From Duffyella gerundensis (GTDB lineage: Bacteria; Pseudomonadota; Gammaproteobacteria; Enterobacterales; Enterobacteriaceae), in the NCBI RefSeq assembly GCF_001517405.1, contig NZ_LN907827.1:3320915-3384914 (forward strand): 64,000 nucleotides of DNA. Direction: 5' to 3'. The position numbers and the translations under genes were made by a program. This document shows, piece after piece, positions 11,334 through 22,923 of this stretch; position 1 is the first letter of the stretch, and each line of letters starts with the position of its first letter. The notes beneath the pieces were generated by a model. The model was given only the letters and a program-made list of their open reading frames with translations, was not told the origin of the DNA and did not search any database.

Positions 11334-11336
11334 CGA

Positions 11337-12572
11337 TTATTCTCTCCCTTCGCGCTGGGTATCGTTGCGCTGAGCATTGGCCCGACGCTGGTCCATGATA
11401 TTTTCCGGACTCCATGAAGCACTGTTGTTCGCGCGACTGCTGCTGTCACCGTTAGCCGGTGGCCGCGTCAGAGTGCTGCTGCCCTGACTGTTGCCACCCG
11501 CAGCGGCTTGTCCACGCATCAGTTGATCGAGCGGTAACACCATCAGGCTGTTGCCTTTGTCATTAACCAGCACTTTGCGGGTATGACTCAGCACGCGTTC
11601 CATGCTTTCGATATACAGACGTTCGCGAGTGATTTCCGGTGCTGCTTTGTACTCAGGCAGGATCTTGGCAAAGCGCGCCACTTCACCCTGCGCTTCCAGT
11701 ACGGTCCGCGTTTTGTACGCGCGCGACTCTTCCAGAATACGCTGCGCCTGACCGTTAGCACGCGGCTGCACTTCATTGGCATAAGCTTCCGCTTCACGCA
11801 CGTACTGCTCGCGGTTTTCACGAGCGGCAATCGCGTCGTCAAACGCCGCTTTCACCTCTTCCGGTGGCCGTGCCGCCTGGAAGTTAACGTCGAGAATGGA
11901 CACGCCCATGTCGTACGGACGTACCGTTTCATCAATTTCACGCTGGGTTTCACTACGCACTACGGTTCGTCCTTCAGTAAGGATGCGATCCATAGTGGAG
12001 CGGCCGATTACGCCACGCAGCGCGCTGTCCGTTGCCTGACGCAGGCTGTCATCAGCGCTGGTTACGGCAAACAGATAACGTTCCGGATTGGTGATCCGGT
12101 ACTGAACGTTCATTTCAACGCGCACCACGTTTTCATCAGAGGTCAGCATCACGCCTGAAGCTGCGAGTTCCCGCACCGCCTCAACGTTCACCGCACGCAC
12201 CTGATCGATAAAGGTTGGCTTCCAGTTCAAACCTGGCTCAACCAGATGACTGAATTTGCCGAAACGCGTCACCACACCACGCTCTGCTTCTTTAATGGTA
12301 TAGAAACCGCTGGCTGCCCAGATGACCACCGCAGCAACCGCAACGATACCGATCAGCTTACCGCTGCTTCCTGCAGGGCGCTGTCCGTTTTCGTTTGGCT
12401 TGCCACCGCCCAGTCCGCCAAGCTTTTTGCTCAGCTTACGGAAGATATCATCCAAATCCGGCGGCCCCTGATCGCGACCTCCTTTATTTCCCCCAGAGTT
12501 GCCGCCTTTATTATTGCTGCTTCCCCACGGGTCGCGGTCCTGTCCGTTATTACCGGGCTGATTCCACGCCAT
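11337..12572 (-). CDS. hflK: HflK, SPFH/band 7 partner of HflC
   Basis: 411 aa (E. coli 419). The first 70 residues are a cytoplasmic Gly/Asn/Lys-rich tail (MAWNQPGNNGQDRDPWG), followed by one membrane helix at about 73-93 and the SPFH domain (ERGVVTRFGKFSHLVEPGLNW). The C-terminal tail is low-complexity Ser/Asn/Arg-rich. It acts with HflC on FtsH. It follows hflX by 68 bp and is nearly fused to hflC. Confidence 0.97.
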   Translation of the reverse strand: MAWNQPGNNGQDRDPWGSSNNKGGNSGGNKGGRDQGPPDLDDIFRKLSKKLGGLGGGKPNENGQRPAGSSGKLIGIVAVAAVVIWAASGFYTIKEAERGVVTRFGKFSHLVEPGLNWKPTFIDQVRAVNVEAVRELAASGVMLTSDENVVRVEMNVQYRITNPERYLFAVTSADDSLRQATDSALRGVIGRSTMDRILTEGRTVVRSETQREIDETVRPYDMGVSILDVNFQAARPPEEVKAAFDDAIAARENREQYVREAEAYANEVQPRANGQAQRILEESRAYKTRTVLEAQGEVARFAKILPEYKAAPEITRERLYIESMERVLSHTRKVLVNDKGNSLMVLPLDQLMRGQAAAGGNSQGSSTLTRPPANGDSSSRANNSASWSPENIMDQRRANAQRNDTQREGRE

Positions 12573-12640
12573 GTTTATACTCCATTAAAAGTGTGTGCGG
12601 TGGTATCCCAGACCGGGATACACGTTTCAGGCGACGTCGA

Positions 12641-13921
12641 TCAAACAATATAATCTGTTACTGACGGTTCCTGTTTGCACAGTCGGCGCCAGTCAACAAT
12701 CGGCATGCGCACGTGTAATCCCACGCTGCCATCCTCTTCATTCCATTCTTTTTCAATTGCCTGCAATTGATAAAAGCGGCTGCGTAAGCGTCCAGCTTCA
12801 GGAGGCAACCGCAAATCATACTGCGCAATTTCACCGGCCAATCTTTCAGTCAGCGCCTGAAACAGCAGCGGCAATCCCGCACCGGTTTGAGCCGAAACCC
12901 ACACGCGAACAGGATAATTTTCATCATTGCGATCGATACGCGGTTCAAACTCATCCAACGCATCAATTTTATTCATTACCAGCAATGCCGGAATTTCATC
13001 CGCTTCAATCTCTTCCAGCACGGTTTGCACCGCTTCGATGTTCTCACCCATACGGACGTCAGAAGCATCGATAACATGCAGCAGCAGCGTCGCCTGACGC
13101 GTCTCCTGCAATGTTGCCTTAAAAGCAGCAACGAGGTCATGCGGCAGGTGTCGGATAAACCCGACGGTATCTGCCAGCACCACATCGCCGACGTCGGCCA
13201 CATCAAGACGGCGCAGCGTTGGATCCAGCGTGGCGAAAAGCTGGTCTGCCACATAGACGTCCGCGGAAGTGATGGCGTTGAATAACGTGGATTTGCCGGC
13301 GTTGGTATAGCCGACCAGAGACACGGTTGGCACATCTGCTTTAGCGCGTGACTGTCTGCCCTGATCGCGCTGTTTTTCGACGCGTTCAAGACGGGACAAA
13401 ATCTGGCTGATGCGATTTCGCAGCAAACGACGGTCCGTTTCCAGCTGTGTTTCACCTGGGCCACGCAAGCCGATGCCGCCTTTCTGGCGTTCAAGGTGGG
13501 TCCAGCCACGTACCAGGCGAGTTGCCAGATGGCGCAACTGTGCCAGCTCAACCTGTAATTTCCCTTCATGGGTACGGGCGCGCTGGGCAAAAATATCAAG
13601 AATTAAACCGGTGCGGTCGATAACCCGACACTCGCACAGACGCTCAAGATTTCGCTCCTGAGCTGGGGTTAAGGCGTGATCAAATAGCACAACCGATGCA
13701 CCGCTGGATTTTACCGCATCGGCAATTTCAACTGCCTTTCCTTCACCGACAAAATATTTGGGATGGGGCGATTTGCGGCTGCCTGTGACAACGCATAACG
13801 CTTCAACACCAGCAGAAGAAACCAGAGTTTCGAACTCCTGGAGATCTTCCGTATTTTTGTCTTGCGAGAAATAGATGTGTACCAGTACGGCCTGCTCACC
13901 GGCATCATAACGGTCAAACAA
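12641..13921 (-). CDS. hflX: HflX, ribosome-splitting GTPase
   Basis: 426 aa, same as E. coli. An N-terminal HflX domain with glycine-rich segment [14 protein letters not shown] is followed by a GTPase domain: G1 [10 protein letters not shown]3 DTVGF and G4 NKID. It binds the 50S subunit and rescues stalled, heat-stressed ribosomes. It lies between hfq and hflK. A strong hairpin occupies the hfq-hflX spacer just ahead of its start. Confidence 0.97.
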   Translation of the reverse strand: MFDRYDAGEQAVLVHIYFSQDKNTEDLQEFETLVSSAGVEALCVVTGSRKSPHPKYFVGEGKAVEIADAVKSSGASVVLFDHALTPAQERNLERLCECRVIDRTGLILDIFAQRARTHEGKLQVELAQLRHLATRLVRGWTHLERQKGGIGLRGPGETQLETDRRLLRNRISQILSRLERVEKQRDQGRQSRAKADVPTVSLVGYTNAGKSTLFNAITSADVYVADQLFATLDPTLRRLDVADVGDVVLADTVGFIRHLPHDLVAAFKATLQETRQATLLLHVIDASDVRMGENIEAVQTVLEEIEADEIPALLVMNKIDALDEFEPRIDRNDENYPVRVWVSAQTGAGLPLLFQALTERLAGEIAQYDLRLPPEAGRLRSRFYQLQAIEKEWNEEDGSVGLHVRMPIVDWRRLCKQEPSVTDYIV

Positions 13922-13947
13922 GCGTTAACCTCTCTGTAATCAAATAC

Positions 13948-13978
13948 CGAGACAGGAATAAAATTTTTCCTGTCCCGG
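13948..13978 (-). other. Strong intercistronic hairpin between hfq and hflX
   Basis: GACAGGAA (13951-13958) and TTCCTGTC (13967-13974) form a perfect 8-bp stem with an AT-rich 8-nt loop. The stem extends by three more pairs (CCG/CGG) past one mismatch. On the transcribed minus strand the 3' flank is TATTTG, so it is not a convincing terminator. It may instead attenuate read-through or protect the hfq 3' end. Confidence 0.55.
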
Positions 13979-13995
13979 ACATGCGGCGAAACAGC

Positions 13996-14325
<330 letters not shown>

Positions 14326-14541
14326 TTATATGCTTGTTGTTTATACCCTTTATGTGGAAACCGTCTCTGCAAAAAATGACGCTCAAAAACCTGAATTGCG
14401 TACTATTCACACTATCCCGGATGCGCTACCTTGCCGCGTTGAATCAGTTCCAATTATGTCGGGTATCTTACTCAAGAACCGGAGTTCTGAAATACTGCGT
14501 AAAAATTTGCGCACGATAGACAACTCGCTAATTGTACACAA

Positions 14542-15492
14542 TCACCCATGCTTAGCACTAACTACCTGTAATACCGCATCACGAGCCAAGTCAGGCCGAT
14601 CGCTGTCGAGCCAGTGGACGTTCTGCCAGCCACGTAACCAGGTAATCTGACGTTTAGCAAGCTGCCGGGTGGCGCAAATCCCCCGATAAACCATTTCGTC
14701 GTAATCGATTTCGCCCTGCAGATAAGACCACATCTGGCGATATCCCACACAACGAATGGAAGGCAAATCCGTATGCAAATCACCTCGGGCAAACAGTGCC
14801 CGGGCCTCCGCCTCAAATCCTGACGCCATCATCTGTTCGAAACGTAAGGCAATGCGCTGATGCAAAAGTTCGCGACTTGCCGGGGCAATAGCAAACTGAT
14901 GAACGTGCCAGGGCAGAGCTTCGCCAGATATTTTAGTCAGTTCTGTTAAAGTTTTACCCGAAATAAGAAAAACTTCCAGTGCTCGCGAAAGTCTCTGCGG
15001 ATCATTCGGATGAATACGACGTCCAGCAACGGGATCGATTTCACATAATTGACGATGCAAGGCTTCCCATCCCTGATCATTCGCCATTTGCTCAATACGC
15101 TGACGGACTTCCGGATCGGCCGAGGGCAACGGTGACAATCCTTCCAGTAACGCCTTGTAGTAGAGCATCGTACCACCAACAAGCAACGGGATTTTTCCGG
15201 CTCGGGAAATCTCCGTCATTTCTGCCAGCGCATCGCGACGAAACTCGGCGGCGGAATAGGTTTCTGCCGGGTCGCGAATGTCTAACAGTCGGTGAGGCGC
15301 CTGCGCCAGCTCTGCGGCATTCGGCTTAGCCGTGCCAATATCCATACCACGATAAATCAGAGCGGAATCTACGCTTATCAACTCCACCGGCAAGACTTTT
15401 CGCAGGGCAATCGCCAGTGCAGTTTTACCGGAGGCCGTTGGCCCCATTAAAAAAATAGCCTTTGGTTGGCCAGCCTGATGTTGTTCACTCAT
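14542..15492 (-). CDS. miaA: MiaA, tRNA dimethylallyltransferase
   Basis: 316 aa (E. coli 316). It transfers a dimethylallyl group to N6 of A37 in tRNAs that read codons starting with U. The P-loop [11 protein letters not shown] (residues 17-27), [18 protein letters not shown] and the [16 protein letters not shown] segment identify the family. Its start overlaps the mutL stop by 8 bp, so translation is coupled. A 228-bp spacer separates it from hfq. Confidence 0.97.
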   Translation of the reverse strand: MSEQHQAGQPKAIFLMGPTASGKTALAIALRKVLPVELISVDSALIYRGMDIGTAKPNAAELAQAPHRLLDIRDPAETYSAAEFRRDALAEMTEISRAGKIPLLVGGTMLYYKALLEGLSPLPSADPEVRQRIEQMANDQGWEALHRQLCEIDPVAGRRIHPNDPQRLSRALEVFLISGKTLTELTKISGEALPWHVHQFAIAPASRELLHQRIALRFEQMMASGFEAEARALFARGDLHTDLPSIRCVGYRQMWSYLQGEIDYDEMVYRGICATRQLAKRQITWLRGWQNVHWLDSDRPDLARDAVLQVVSAKHG

Positions 15493-17323
15493 GCTTCAGG
15501 GCGTTCAGCGCCGTTTCAATATCAATCTGTTGCAATAATCCGGAAGGCGGCTTTTTTACCAGCGTGGGACAAAGTCGTTCGACCTCGGCCAATAAAGCGA
15601 TCGCCTGCGAGTGATTCCAGTCGGGGATTGCTGTCATCGTATGACGCGCCAGCCATTGTGTTACCTGACTGACGGCAACCTCCTGCTGCCGGGCGAGATA
15701 GCCTAACAGTTCTGGAATCAAGATTTGTAAATTTTGTTGGCGCAAAGGTAAAGGCACCGCGCGCAGCGTGACATGCTGGCCTTCCGCCTGCAAATCAATG
15801 CCCATCTGTGTAAGCAACGGCTGATGCTGCGCAATCGCCGCCAACTCCGATTTACCCATTTTAAGCCTGACCGGAATCAGCAGCGGTTGCGGTTTCAGCC
15901 CTTCGCTGCCTGGCGTTAGCTGGACCTGTTTGAGCCAGCGATCGGCGACCGAAAGCGACAGCAACGCCAAACCGTTGCCACGTTCAATCACGGCAAACTG
16001 CTTTTCAATCACTGACAGCAGGCGTCCAAAGCTTTGGCTGTGACTTTGTAAAGGCGCGCTCTGCGGCGTGGCCTTTATAGGGTCGGGCACCGGATCTGGC
16101 TCGCGGGCAACGGCAGGCGTCTTGAGTAACTGCTCATATACCGCGCCTTCACGTTTTTGATAGCCCGGTTCCTGCCGTTGCCAGCTGGCTGAACCACCGC
16201 CTTGCTGACGTGGCGTACCGCCCGATGGTGGAGCAGCAAACTGATTTTCTCCAGCGGCCTGACGATTTTCAGGCTGCCAGCGTACCGGTGCTTCTGGCTC
16301 ATCGGCCAGCGGCAGTGCTGGCGTGCTGGCAGATTGCAGCACGCTGATCACGCCCTGATAGATGAAGTCGTGTACCAGCCGTGATTGGTGAAAGCGCACC
16401 TCATGCTTGGCAGGATGCACATTCACATCAACCTGGTGCGGATCGATGGTGAGATAAAGCACATACGCTGGCTGCTGATCGGCACCCAGCTGATCGTGAT
16501 AGGCCTGACGAATCGCATGGTTGATCAGCTTGTCCCGCATCATGCGGCCGTTCACGTAACAGTATTGCAGCTCGCTTAGCTGGCGCGCGCCTTCAGGATC
16601 GGCAACCCAACCGCGCAGGCTTAGATCATCGTGCTGCCATTCAATGCGCAGCGCATGCGCCATAAAGGTGGTGCCGCAAATGGCGCCCAGCCGACGTTCG
16701 CGCTGGCTTTCGTCACTGACGCCACGATACTGGCGAACCAGCTTGCCGTTATGGCTGAGGGAAATGGCGATGTCAAAACGCGCCAGCGCAATGCGCCGCA
16801 CTATCTCATCAATATGGGTAAACTCGGTTTTTTCGGTGCGCATAAACTTGCGCCGCGCGGGCGTGTTGTAAAACAGATCCAACACTTCAAGCGTGGTGCC
16901 CTGTGGATGTGCAGCGGGTTTAACCGTCACGATCATATCGCGCCCTTCGGCATAGGCTTGCCAGGCTTCGCTTTGATCGGCAGTACGGGAAGTCAGCGTC
17001 AGACGGGAAACCGAGCTGATACTGGCCAGCGCTTCTCCACGGAATCCCAGGCTGACAATGGCTTCCAGATCGTCAAGGCTGGCGATTTTACTGGTGGCAT
17101 GGCGAGCCAACGCCATCGCCAGCTCGCTTTGCGGAATGCCCGCGCCGTTGTCACGAATGCGAATAAGTTTAGCGCCGCCCTTCTCGATATCGATATCGAT
17201 CCGCGTAGCACCGGCATCAAGGCTATTTTCGACCAGCTCTTTTACAACCGATGCCGGCCGCTCCACCACTTCGCCAGCGGCGATCTGGTTAGCCAGCTGT
17301 GGCGGAAGAATTTGAATAGGCAT
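15485..17323 (-). CDS. mutL: MutL, DNA mismatch-repair ATPase
   Basis: 612 aa (E. coli 615). The N-terminal GHKL ATPase has [21 protein letters not shown] and [15 protein letters not shown] Gln/Pro-rich linker (about residues 335-430) leads to the C-terminal dimerisation domain. As in other methyl-directed systems there is no DQHA-type endonuclease motif. It couples MutS recognition to MutH and UvrD. The start [20 protein letters not shown] matches E. coli. Confidence 0.98.
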   Translation of the reverse strand: MPIQILPPQLANQIAAGEVVERPASVVKELVENSLDAGATRIDIDIEKGGAKLIRIRDNGAGIPQSELAMALARHATSKIASLDDLEAIVSLGFRGEALASISSVSRLTLTSRTADQSEAWQAYAEGRDMIVTVKPAAHPQGTTLEVLDLFYNTPARRKFMRTEKTEFTHIDEIVRRIALARFDIAISLSHNGKLVRQYRGVSDESQRERRLGAICGTTFMAHALRIEWQHDDLSLRGWVADPEGARQLSELQYCYVNGRMMRDKLINHAIRQAYHDQLGADQQPAYVLYLTIDPHQVDVNVHPAKHEVRFHQSRLVHDFIYQGVISVLQSASTPALPLADEPEAPVRWQPENRQAAGENQFAAPPSGGTPRQQGGGSASWQRQEPGYQKREGAVYEQLLKTPAVAREPDPVPDPIKATPQSAPLQSHSQSFGRLLSVIEKQFAVIERGNGLALLSLSVADRWLKQVQLTPGSEGLKPQPLLIPVRLKMGKSELAAIAQHQPLLTQMGIDLQAEGQHVTLRAVPLPLRQQNLQILIPELLGYLARQQEVAVSQVTQWLARHTMTAIPDWNHSQAIALLAEVERLCPTLVKKPPSGLLQQIDIETALNALKHE

Positions 17324-17344
17324 GGTAATAATCCTTGATGAATG

Positions 17345-17362
17345 GGACGGCTGGCGCCGTCC
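17345..17362 (-). other. Hairpin in the amiB-mutL spacer
   Basis: GGACGGC (17345-17351) and GCCGTCC (17356-17362) form a perfect 7-bp GC-rich stem with loop TGGC, 22 bp upstream of the mutL start. There is no T-run, so it is not an intrinsic terminator. It may influence message processing between amiB and mutL. Confidence 0.5.
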
Positions 17363-17381
17363 ACTCTAAAAGATCGCAGGA

Positions 17382-19049
17382 TCAGGAAGCAGGAATGGTT
17401 AACGTCTGTCCCAACATGACATTAGACGATTTCATATTGTTTACCTGCATAATCGCTTTGGCGCTCACACCGTAATGCACGGCGATAGCGGTCAGTGAAT
17501 CACCGCGTACTACCTTGTGGCGTTTTGCCGCCGAGCTTGCCGTCGCGCTTACCGCGCTGCCAGCGGGCACTTTCAGCCGCTGTCCCACCCATACCACATC
17601 TTTTTTCAGGCGGTTCAGCGAGCGCAGCGTCGACATACTTACGCCGTAATGCGCGGCGATCCCGGACAGGGTTTCCCCTCTTTTCACCACGTGGCGCGTG
17701 GTGCTGCCGGTGTACTGCGTGGTACCGGATGCCACGTTGGGCTGTACGTTAACCGCCTCTGCGGACTCCAGAGGACGGTTTTCCGCCTTTGGGGCAGATT
17801 GTAGCGGATGCGCCAGGAAATAATTGCGCAGGCCTCGGTAGATCGAGGCGGCAATTTTATCCTGGTAAGCGCTACTGCCGAGCAGTCGCTCCTCCGATGA
17901 ATTACTGATAAAGCCGGTTTCCACCAATAATGACGGAATATCCGGCGAACGCAGCACACCGAGGCTGGCGTGTTCCGGGCGGCGCTTATGCAGTGGCGAT
18001 ACGCCCTGCAGCTGTTGAATCACTTTCACCGCAACGTCATAACCGACGCGCTGCGAATGACCAAACTGCAGGTCAAGTACCGCCTGACTCAGATAGGGAT
18101 CGGCCTGACTGTTCGCCAGCAGATCGCCTGCGCCGCCAAGCAGTTCAGACTGCTTCTCGCGCTGCTCCAGCCAGCCTGCCATTTCACTGTTGGCACGGCG
18201 GTTTGACAGAACCCAGACCGAAGCCCCGCTGGCGCTATGACTTGGTGCAGAGTCAGCGTGAATTGAAATCAACAGGTTGGCATTTTCTTTACGGGCTACG
18301 TCTGACCGTCCCATCACCGAGATAAAATAGTCGCCGTTACGGGTCAGTACGCCTTTAAACATGCGGTCGTTGTTTAACAGCACCTTAAGCTTGCGGGCGA
18401 TGGCAATGGTCACATTTTTCTCTTTCAAACCACGCTGACCGATGGCACCCGGATCCTGCCCGCCGTGACCGGCATCAATCGCCACCACAATGGTGTCGTT
18501 GTCGCTGATGGTGGCGCCGCTGACCGCGCGATCGTTGCCGCTGCTAACGGCGGTGACCTTATTGCCCTCAAACGGATTGCCCTGCGAGGTAACCGGTGCG
18601 GGAGCGGCAGTGACCGGATTGCGCGCCGGCTGGCTTACCGGTGTGCTGACCCGGCTGGCGGCTGGCCCGGTGATAGTAAAGACCACCTGATAACCGTTGC
18701 TGGTTTGCTGGGTGACCGCCCGGGTTTTCGCTGGCTGGGTAAGTTCGAACACCAGACGCAGGCTTTGGCTATCTTTTGGCTGACTGCTGCGGATGCGTTT
18801 AACCAGATTATCGCCGCTGAAGGTCAGTGGCAGGCCTTTAATCACGCCGCTCTGTCGAATATCCAGCACCACGCGATTGGGATTGCGCAGAGGGAAATAG
18901 CCGTATACCGGCTGACCTGAAAAACGCAGCGTCACCGTAGCGACCCGATCGCCGTTGGCCACCTGAATATCTGACAACGTTGCCGCCAGCGATGAAAAAG
19001 CCATCAGGCTGAGCAGCATGAATATCACCAATTTTACCCGCAACATCAT
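17382..19049 (-). CDS. amiB: AmiB, periplasmic N-acetylmuramoyl-L-alanine amidase
   Basis: 555 aa, markedly longer than E. coli AmiB (445 aa). Signal peptide at residues 1-23, an AMIN domain for septal targeting (about 25-130), and a zinc amidase_3 domain starting [20 protein letters not shown] with [12 protein letters not shown] near its end. Two LysM repeats follow: [19 protein letters not shown] and [19 protein letters not shown], each ending in a GQxLxxPA-type motif. It cleaves septal peptidoglycan for daughter-cell separation, and in E. coli is activated by EnvC. The second LysM and longer linkers account for the extra length. It overlaps tsaE by 4 bp. Confidence 0.95.
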   Translation of the reverse strand: MMLRVKLVIFMLLSLMAFSSLAATLSDIQVANGDRVATVTLRFSGQPVYGYFPLRNPNRVVLDIRQSGVIKGLPLTFSGDNLVKRIRSSQPKDSQSLRLVFELTQPAKTRAVTQQTSNGYQVVFTITGPAASRVSTPVSQPARNPVTAAPAPVTSQGNPFEGNKVTAVSSGNDRAVSGATISDNDTIVVAIDAGHGGQDPGAIGQRGLKEKNVTIAIARKLKVLLNNDRMFKGVLTRNGDYFISVMGRSDVARKENANLLISIHADSAPSHSASGASVWVLSNRRANSEMAGWLEQREKQSELLGGAGDLLANSQADPYLSQAVLDLQFGHSQRVGYDVAVKVIQQLQGVSPLHKRRPEHASLGVLRSPDIPSLLVETGFISNSSEERLLGSSAYQDKIAASIYRGLRNYFLAHPLQSAPKAENRPLESAEAVNVQPNVASGTTQYTGSTTRHVVKRGETLSGIAAHYGVSMSTLRSLNRLKKDVVWVGQRLKVPAGSAVSATASSAAKRHKVVRGDSLTAIAVHYGVSAKAIMQVNNMKSSNVMLGQTLTIPAS

Positions 19050-19522
19050 GAGCGCGTTCTCTCCGCGTCGAAACGTTGCAGCATCGCAACACCAGAATCA
19101 GTGTGAGCAATCACTTCGGCTGTACGGCCATTGCCATCATAGCTGAGCGTTAAGGAGAGGTCGGCAGGCGGCAAGAAGCCGGCCCCCTGCTGCGGCCATT
19201 CCACCAGGGCGATGGCCTGCTCGGTGAAATAATCACGAATACCCATAAACTCCAGCTCTTCTGGATCGGCAAGGCGATAGAGATCAAAATGATAAAGCTG
19301 ATGGTTGGGCAACTGGTAAGGCTCAACCAGCGTATAGGTTGGGCTTTTCACATTGCCCTGATGGCCAAGCGCCTGCAAAAAGCCGCGGCTGAAGGTTGTT
19401 TTACCTGCACCCAGATCGCCATGCAGGTAAAGGGTCGCGGCACGCGGAGCAGCGCGCGCTAGCTCTGCGCCCAGGTTGAGGGTTGCTGCCTCATCGGGCA
19501 ATGCAATAACACGGGTATTCAT
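19046..19522 (-). CDS. tsaE: TsaE, ATPase for tRNA t6A37 synthesis
   Basis: 158 aa (E. coli 153). The P-loop [19 protein letters not shown] and the [29 protein letters not shown] and LVEWPQQG segments are typical. It is the ATPase partner of TsaB and TsaD in threonylcarbamoylation of A37 of ANN-decoding tRNAs. It overlaps nnr by 4 bp upstream and amiB by 4 bp downstream, so all three are coupled. Confidence 0.96.
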   Translation of the reverse strand: MNTRVIALPDEAATLNLGAELARAAPRAATLYLHGDLGAGKTTFSRGFLQALGHQGNVKSPTYTLVEPYQLPNHQLYHFDLYRLADPEELEFMGIRDYFTEQAIALVEWPQQGAGFLPPADLSLTLSYDGNGRTAEVIAHTDSGVAMLQRFDAERTRS

Positions 19523-21042
19523 GCTTTATTATTCAACATCTCAGGATTTACAAACAGGTACAGCTCGGAAAACAGGTCGGTCGCGACCATGCCGCGCGTG
19601 CCGCGTTGTACTGCAACGGCATCGGCAGCAGCACCGTGTGCGACGGTTCCTGCGCAAGCTGCGTCAAATAGCGAGAGCTGCTGTCCCGCCAGCGCACCAA
19701 TAATGCCTGAAAGAACATCGCCCATGCCGCCCGTACCCATGCCGGCATTGCCGACATCCGTTAACGCCAGCGGGCATGCTTCACTCGCGATCACCGTGCC
19801 AGCGCCTTTCAGCACCACCACGCCACCATAGCGTTTTGCCAGATTTTTCGCGGCCAGTAAACGGTCTTTCTCTACCTCTGCGGTGGCGATATCAAGCAGG
19901 CGTGCCGCCTCACCGGGATGCGGCGTAATAATGCGATTCTGACGGTTATCCGGGCTGATTGCCAGCAGGTTAAGCGCATCGGCATCCCAAAGCATCGGCT
20001 TTTCCGACTTTATCACCGCAGCCAGTGCATTCTTACCCCAGTCGCGCTGTCCCAGGCCGGGACCGATGACAATCACATCGGCCCATTGCAGGCTTTCGCT
20101 CAGCGAATCATCGGTCAATTCATGCACCATTAATTCCGGGCGCGCGGTAAGCAACGGCAGCATATTATCTTTGTGAGTGAGTACTCGCACTAACCCAGCA
20201 CCCGCCCGCAGCGCCGCCTCGCCGGTCATACGGATGGCGCCTGCAGTGCCATGATCGCCACCGATAACCACCAGCTTACCGTTGCTGCCTTTATGCGAAG
20301 TAGGACGTCGCGGCTTCAGCCAGTGCGTCAACGCACCGGCATCGTAACGGTGCATTGGCGCCGACTGGCTGGCCAAAAAGTCCTCCAGCCCGAGCGCATC
20401 GCAGGTCACTTCGCCGGTAAAATCCCGCGCCTGGCCGGTCAATAAGCCCGGCTTAAACGCAATAAACGTCAGTGTAGACTGCGCAATGATCGCTTCTCCT
20501 GGGGCCGCACCGCTGTCGGCGAGCAAGCCGGAAGGAATGTCGAGAGCAAAACAGGGCGCCGGATGTTGGTTAGCAGCCTGGATCAGCGCATCATAAGGCG
20601 CGGACGGTGCGCGGTTCAGGCCGGTTCCAAGTAGCGCATCGATAATCACGTCAACCTGCTCGGGCCAGTGTGCATCGGCGTCAGCAAGGGTGCCGCCCGC
20701 GTCCAGCCAGCTTTGCCGCGCACGGGCTGCTTCTTCCGGCAGCGGCTTGCTGCCCGCGCAGGCCAGCAATGTCACCTGTATGCCTGCCGCCTGCGCCAGG
20801 CGCGCCACTACATAGCCGTCGCCGCCGTTGTTGCCGTGGCCACAGAGAATCAGCCAGTGCTGCGCCTGAGGCCAACGCTGACGTATCTGAGTAAAGGCCG
20901 CCTCGCCGGCACGCAGCATCAACTCATACAGCGTGATACCAATGGCGGCAGCGCCCTGCATCTCCAGCTGACGTATCGCCTGCGCAGGCCAAACAGAGTG
21001 TGGTAAACTGCGCGTGTTTTCCTTCAGGTTTCGGTCCGTCAT
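19519..21042 (-). CDS. nnr: Bifunctional NAD(P)H-hydrate repair enzyme (epimerase + ADP-dependent dehydratase)
   Basis: 507 aa (E. coli 515). The N-terminal YjeF_N epimerase domain has [11 protein letters not shown] and [18 protein letters not shown]. The C-terminal ribokinase-like dehydratase domain has [31 protein letters not shown] and [20 protein letters not shown]. It repairs hydrated NAD(P)H. It begins the coupled nnr-tsaE-amiB-mutL run. Its ATG (21042-21040) overlaps the ATG of the divergent queG gene, so each gene's promoter must lie inside the other. Confidence 0.96.
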   Translation of the reverse strand: MTDRNLKENTRSLPHSVWPAQAIRQLEMQGAAAIGITLYELMLRAGEAAFTQIRQRWPQAQHWLILCGHGNNGGDGYVVARLAQAAGIQVTLLACAGSKPLPEEAARARQSWLDAGGTLADADAHWPEQVDVIIDALLGTGLNRAPSAPYDALIQAANQHPAPCFALDIPSGLLADSGAAPGEAIIAQSTLTFIAFKPGLLTGQARDFTGEVTCDALGLEDFLASQSAPMHRYDAGALTHWLKPRRPTSHKGSNGKLVVIGGDHGTAGAIRMTGEAALRAGAGLVRVLTHKDNMLPLLTARPELMVHELTDDSLSESLQWADVIVIGPGLGQRDWGKNALAAVIKSEKPMLWDADALNLLAISPDNRQNRIITPHPGEAARLLDIATAEVEKDRLLAAKNLAKRYGGVVVLKGAGTVIASEACPLALTDVGNAGMGTGGMGDVLSGIIGALAGQQLSLFDAACAGTVAHGAAADAVAVQRGTRGMVATDLFSELYLFVNPEMLNNKA

Positions 21043-22180
21043 GTCACACCCTCTCGATCTTCAACAATTAGCTCTGGATATTAAACAATGGGGCTTATCG
21101 CTCGGCTTCCAACAGGTCGGCATTTGCGATACCGATCTTTCCGCTGAAGAGCCGAAGCTACAGGCGTGGCTGGACAAGCAGTATCACGGCGAAATGGCGT
21201 GGATGGAACGGCACGGCATGATGCGCGCACGTCCTCATGAATTACAGCCCGGTACACTGCGCGTTATCAGCGTACGCATGAATTATCTGCCCGCTAAAGC
21301 CGCCTTTGCCAGCACCCTGAAAAATCCTCAGCTGGGTTATGTCAGCCGCTATGCGCTTGGCCGCGATTACCACAAAGTATTGCGTAATCGCCTAAAAAAG
21401 CTCGGCGAAATGATCCGCGAGCGCTGCGAGTCGCTGAATTTTCGTCCTTTTGTTGATTCCGCACCGCTGCTGGAGCGGCCGCTGGCCGAGAAAGCGGGTC
21501 TGGGTTGGACCGGCAAACATTCGTTAATCCTGAATCGTGAAGCGGGATCGTGGTTTTTCCTCGGGGAGCTGCTGATCGATCTGCCCTTACCCACCGATGA
21601 ACCTCAGCCGGAAAATTGCGGGCGCTGCGTAGCCTGCATCACTACCTGCCCCACCGGCGCCATCGTTGAGCCTTACGTCGTGGATGCGCGCCGCTGTATC
21701 TCTTATCTGACCATTGAGCTGGAAGGCGCCATTCCTGAAGAGTATCGGCCGCTTATTGGCAACCGCATTTATGGCTGTGACGATTGTCAGCTAATTTGTC
21801 CGTGGAATCGCTTCGGCCAGTTAACCGATGAAGATGATTTCAGCCCGCGCGCCGTTTTGCATGCACCGCCGTTGGTTGAGCTGTTTGCCTGGGACGAAGC
21901 GCGCTTTCTGAAAGTGACGGAGGGTTCGGCGATTCGGCGCATCGGCCATTTGCGCTGGCTGCGCAACGTTGCCGTGGCGTTAGGCAATGCACCCTGGCAC
22001 GACGATCACTACGCTGTTCTGGCATCACGCCTCGGCGAAAATGCCATGCTCGATGAACATATTCACTGGGCAATGGCGCAGCAGCGCGAAAAACGTGCGA
22101 AAAATGCGATTGATGTGCAACTTCCGCAGCAAAAACGGCTGGTGCGTGCGGTAGAAAAAGGCTTGCCAAGAGATGCCTGA
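21041..22180 (+). CDS. queG: QueG, epoxyqueuosine reductase
   Basis: 379 aa, same length as E. coli QueG. A cobalamin-dependent enzyme that reduces epoxyqueuosine to queuosine in tRNA, the last step of queuosine synthesis. The two ferredoxin-type 4Fe-4S motifs, CGRCVACITTCPTGAI and CDDCQLICPWN, are present, as is RPFVDSAPLLERPLAEKAGLGW. The start at 21041 ([11 protein letters not shown]) aligns with E. coli. The open frame runs 27 bp further up to 21014, inside nnr, which is less likely. Confidence 0.97.
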   Translation: MSHPLDLQQLALDIKQWGLSLGFQQVGICDTDLSAEEPKLQAWLDKQYHGEMAWMERHGMMRARPHELQPGTLRVISVRMNYLPAKAAFASTLKNPQLGYVSRYALGRDYHKVLRNRLKKLGEMIRERCESLNFRPFVDSAPLLERPLAEKAGLGWTGKHSLILNREAGSWFFLGELLIDLPLPTDEPQPENCGRCVACITTCPTGAIVEPYVVDARRCISYLTIELEGAIPEEYRPLIGNRIYGCDDCQLICPWNRFGQLTDEDDFSPRAVLHAPPLVELFAWDEARFLKVTEGSAIRRIGHLRWLRNVAVALGNAPWHDDHYAVLASRLGENAMLDEHIHWAMAQQREKRAKNAIDVQLPQQKRLVRAVEKGLPRDA

Positions 22181-22453
22181 TGGCTTTTCCACATGCTGTG
22201 AATAAAATTAAAAAATCGTTGTCATTCAAATGACATAGTTTCCGCAAGCGATCTGCATAACAATTTGAAATAAAAATATTAACAGAATATTCAAAGAGTT
22301 AAAAAGAAGGCGTAAGAAAATATGTATCGATTCAGCAGCATAAGAAAATAGCTGGATTGTGGATAACTCTGTTCACAATGATTTTGATACAGGCTGACGA
22401 CGCCGAAAAAATGGCGCTTATCGCTGTGGATAACTGAAGAAGAGAAAAAATTT

Positions 22454-22529
<76 letters not shown>

Positions 22530-22556
22530 AGGGTGAACTACTTTGATATGACTTTT

Positions 22557-22632
<76 letters not shown>

Positions 22633-22674
22633 ATAGGTACTACGTTTTGCAACTGCTTTACTGCTGTAAAAATT

Positions 22675-22750
<76 letters not shown>

Positions 22751-22791
22751 TCTGCGCAACGATATAAAATCTTCATCGGTACGGGGAGCGC

Positions 22792-22819
22792 ATTATACGA
22801 GGAAAAAGTTCTCCCGCAA
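22792..22819 (-). promoter_or_regulatory. Sigma 70 promoter of the tRNA-Gly operon
   Basis: On the minus strand TTGCGG (22819-22814), a 16-bp spacer, and a perfect TATAAT (22797-22792), followed by GCGCTCCCCG. The GC-rich discriminator is characteristic of stringently controlled stable-RNA promoters. Confidence 0.85.
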
Positions 22820-22923
22820 GCCTGTTTGACATTTTTTTTGCGATTTTTGTTCGACTGCTGCTTTTATCAACAAAGCGGCGAAAATGCCAGCAGATCGGCA
22901 GTAACCTGCTGCTGGCAAGGGCA

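Noticed and set aside
22380..22440. A terminator for the tRNA-Gly operon in the CGCC/GGCG repeat.
   Set aside because: The stem is only 4 bp and the T-rich stretch is in the loop, not after the stem.
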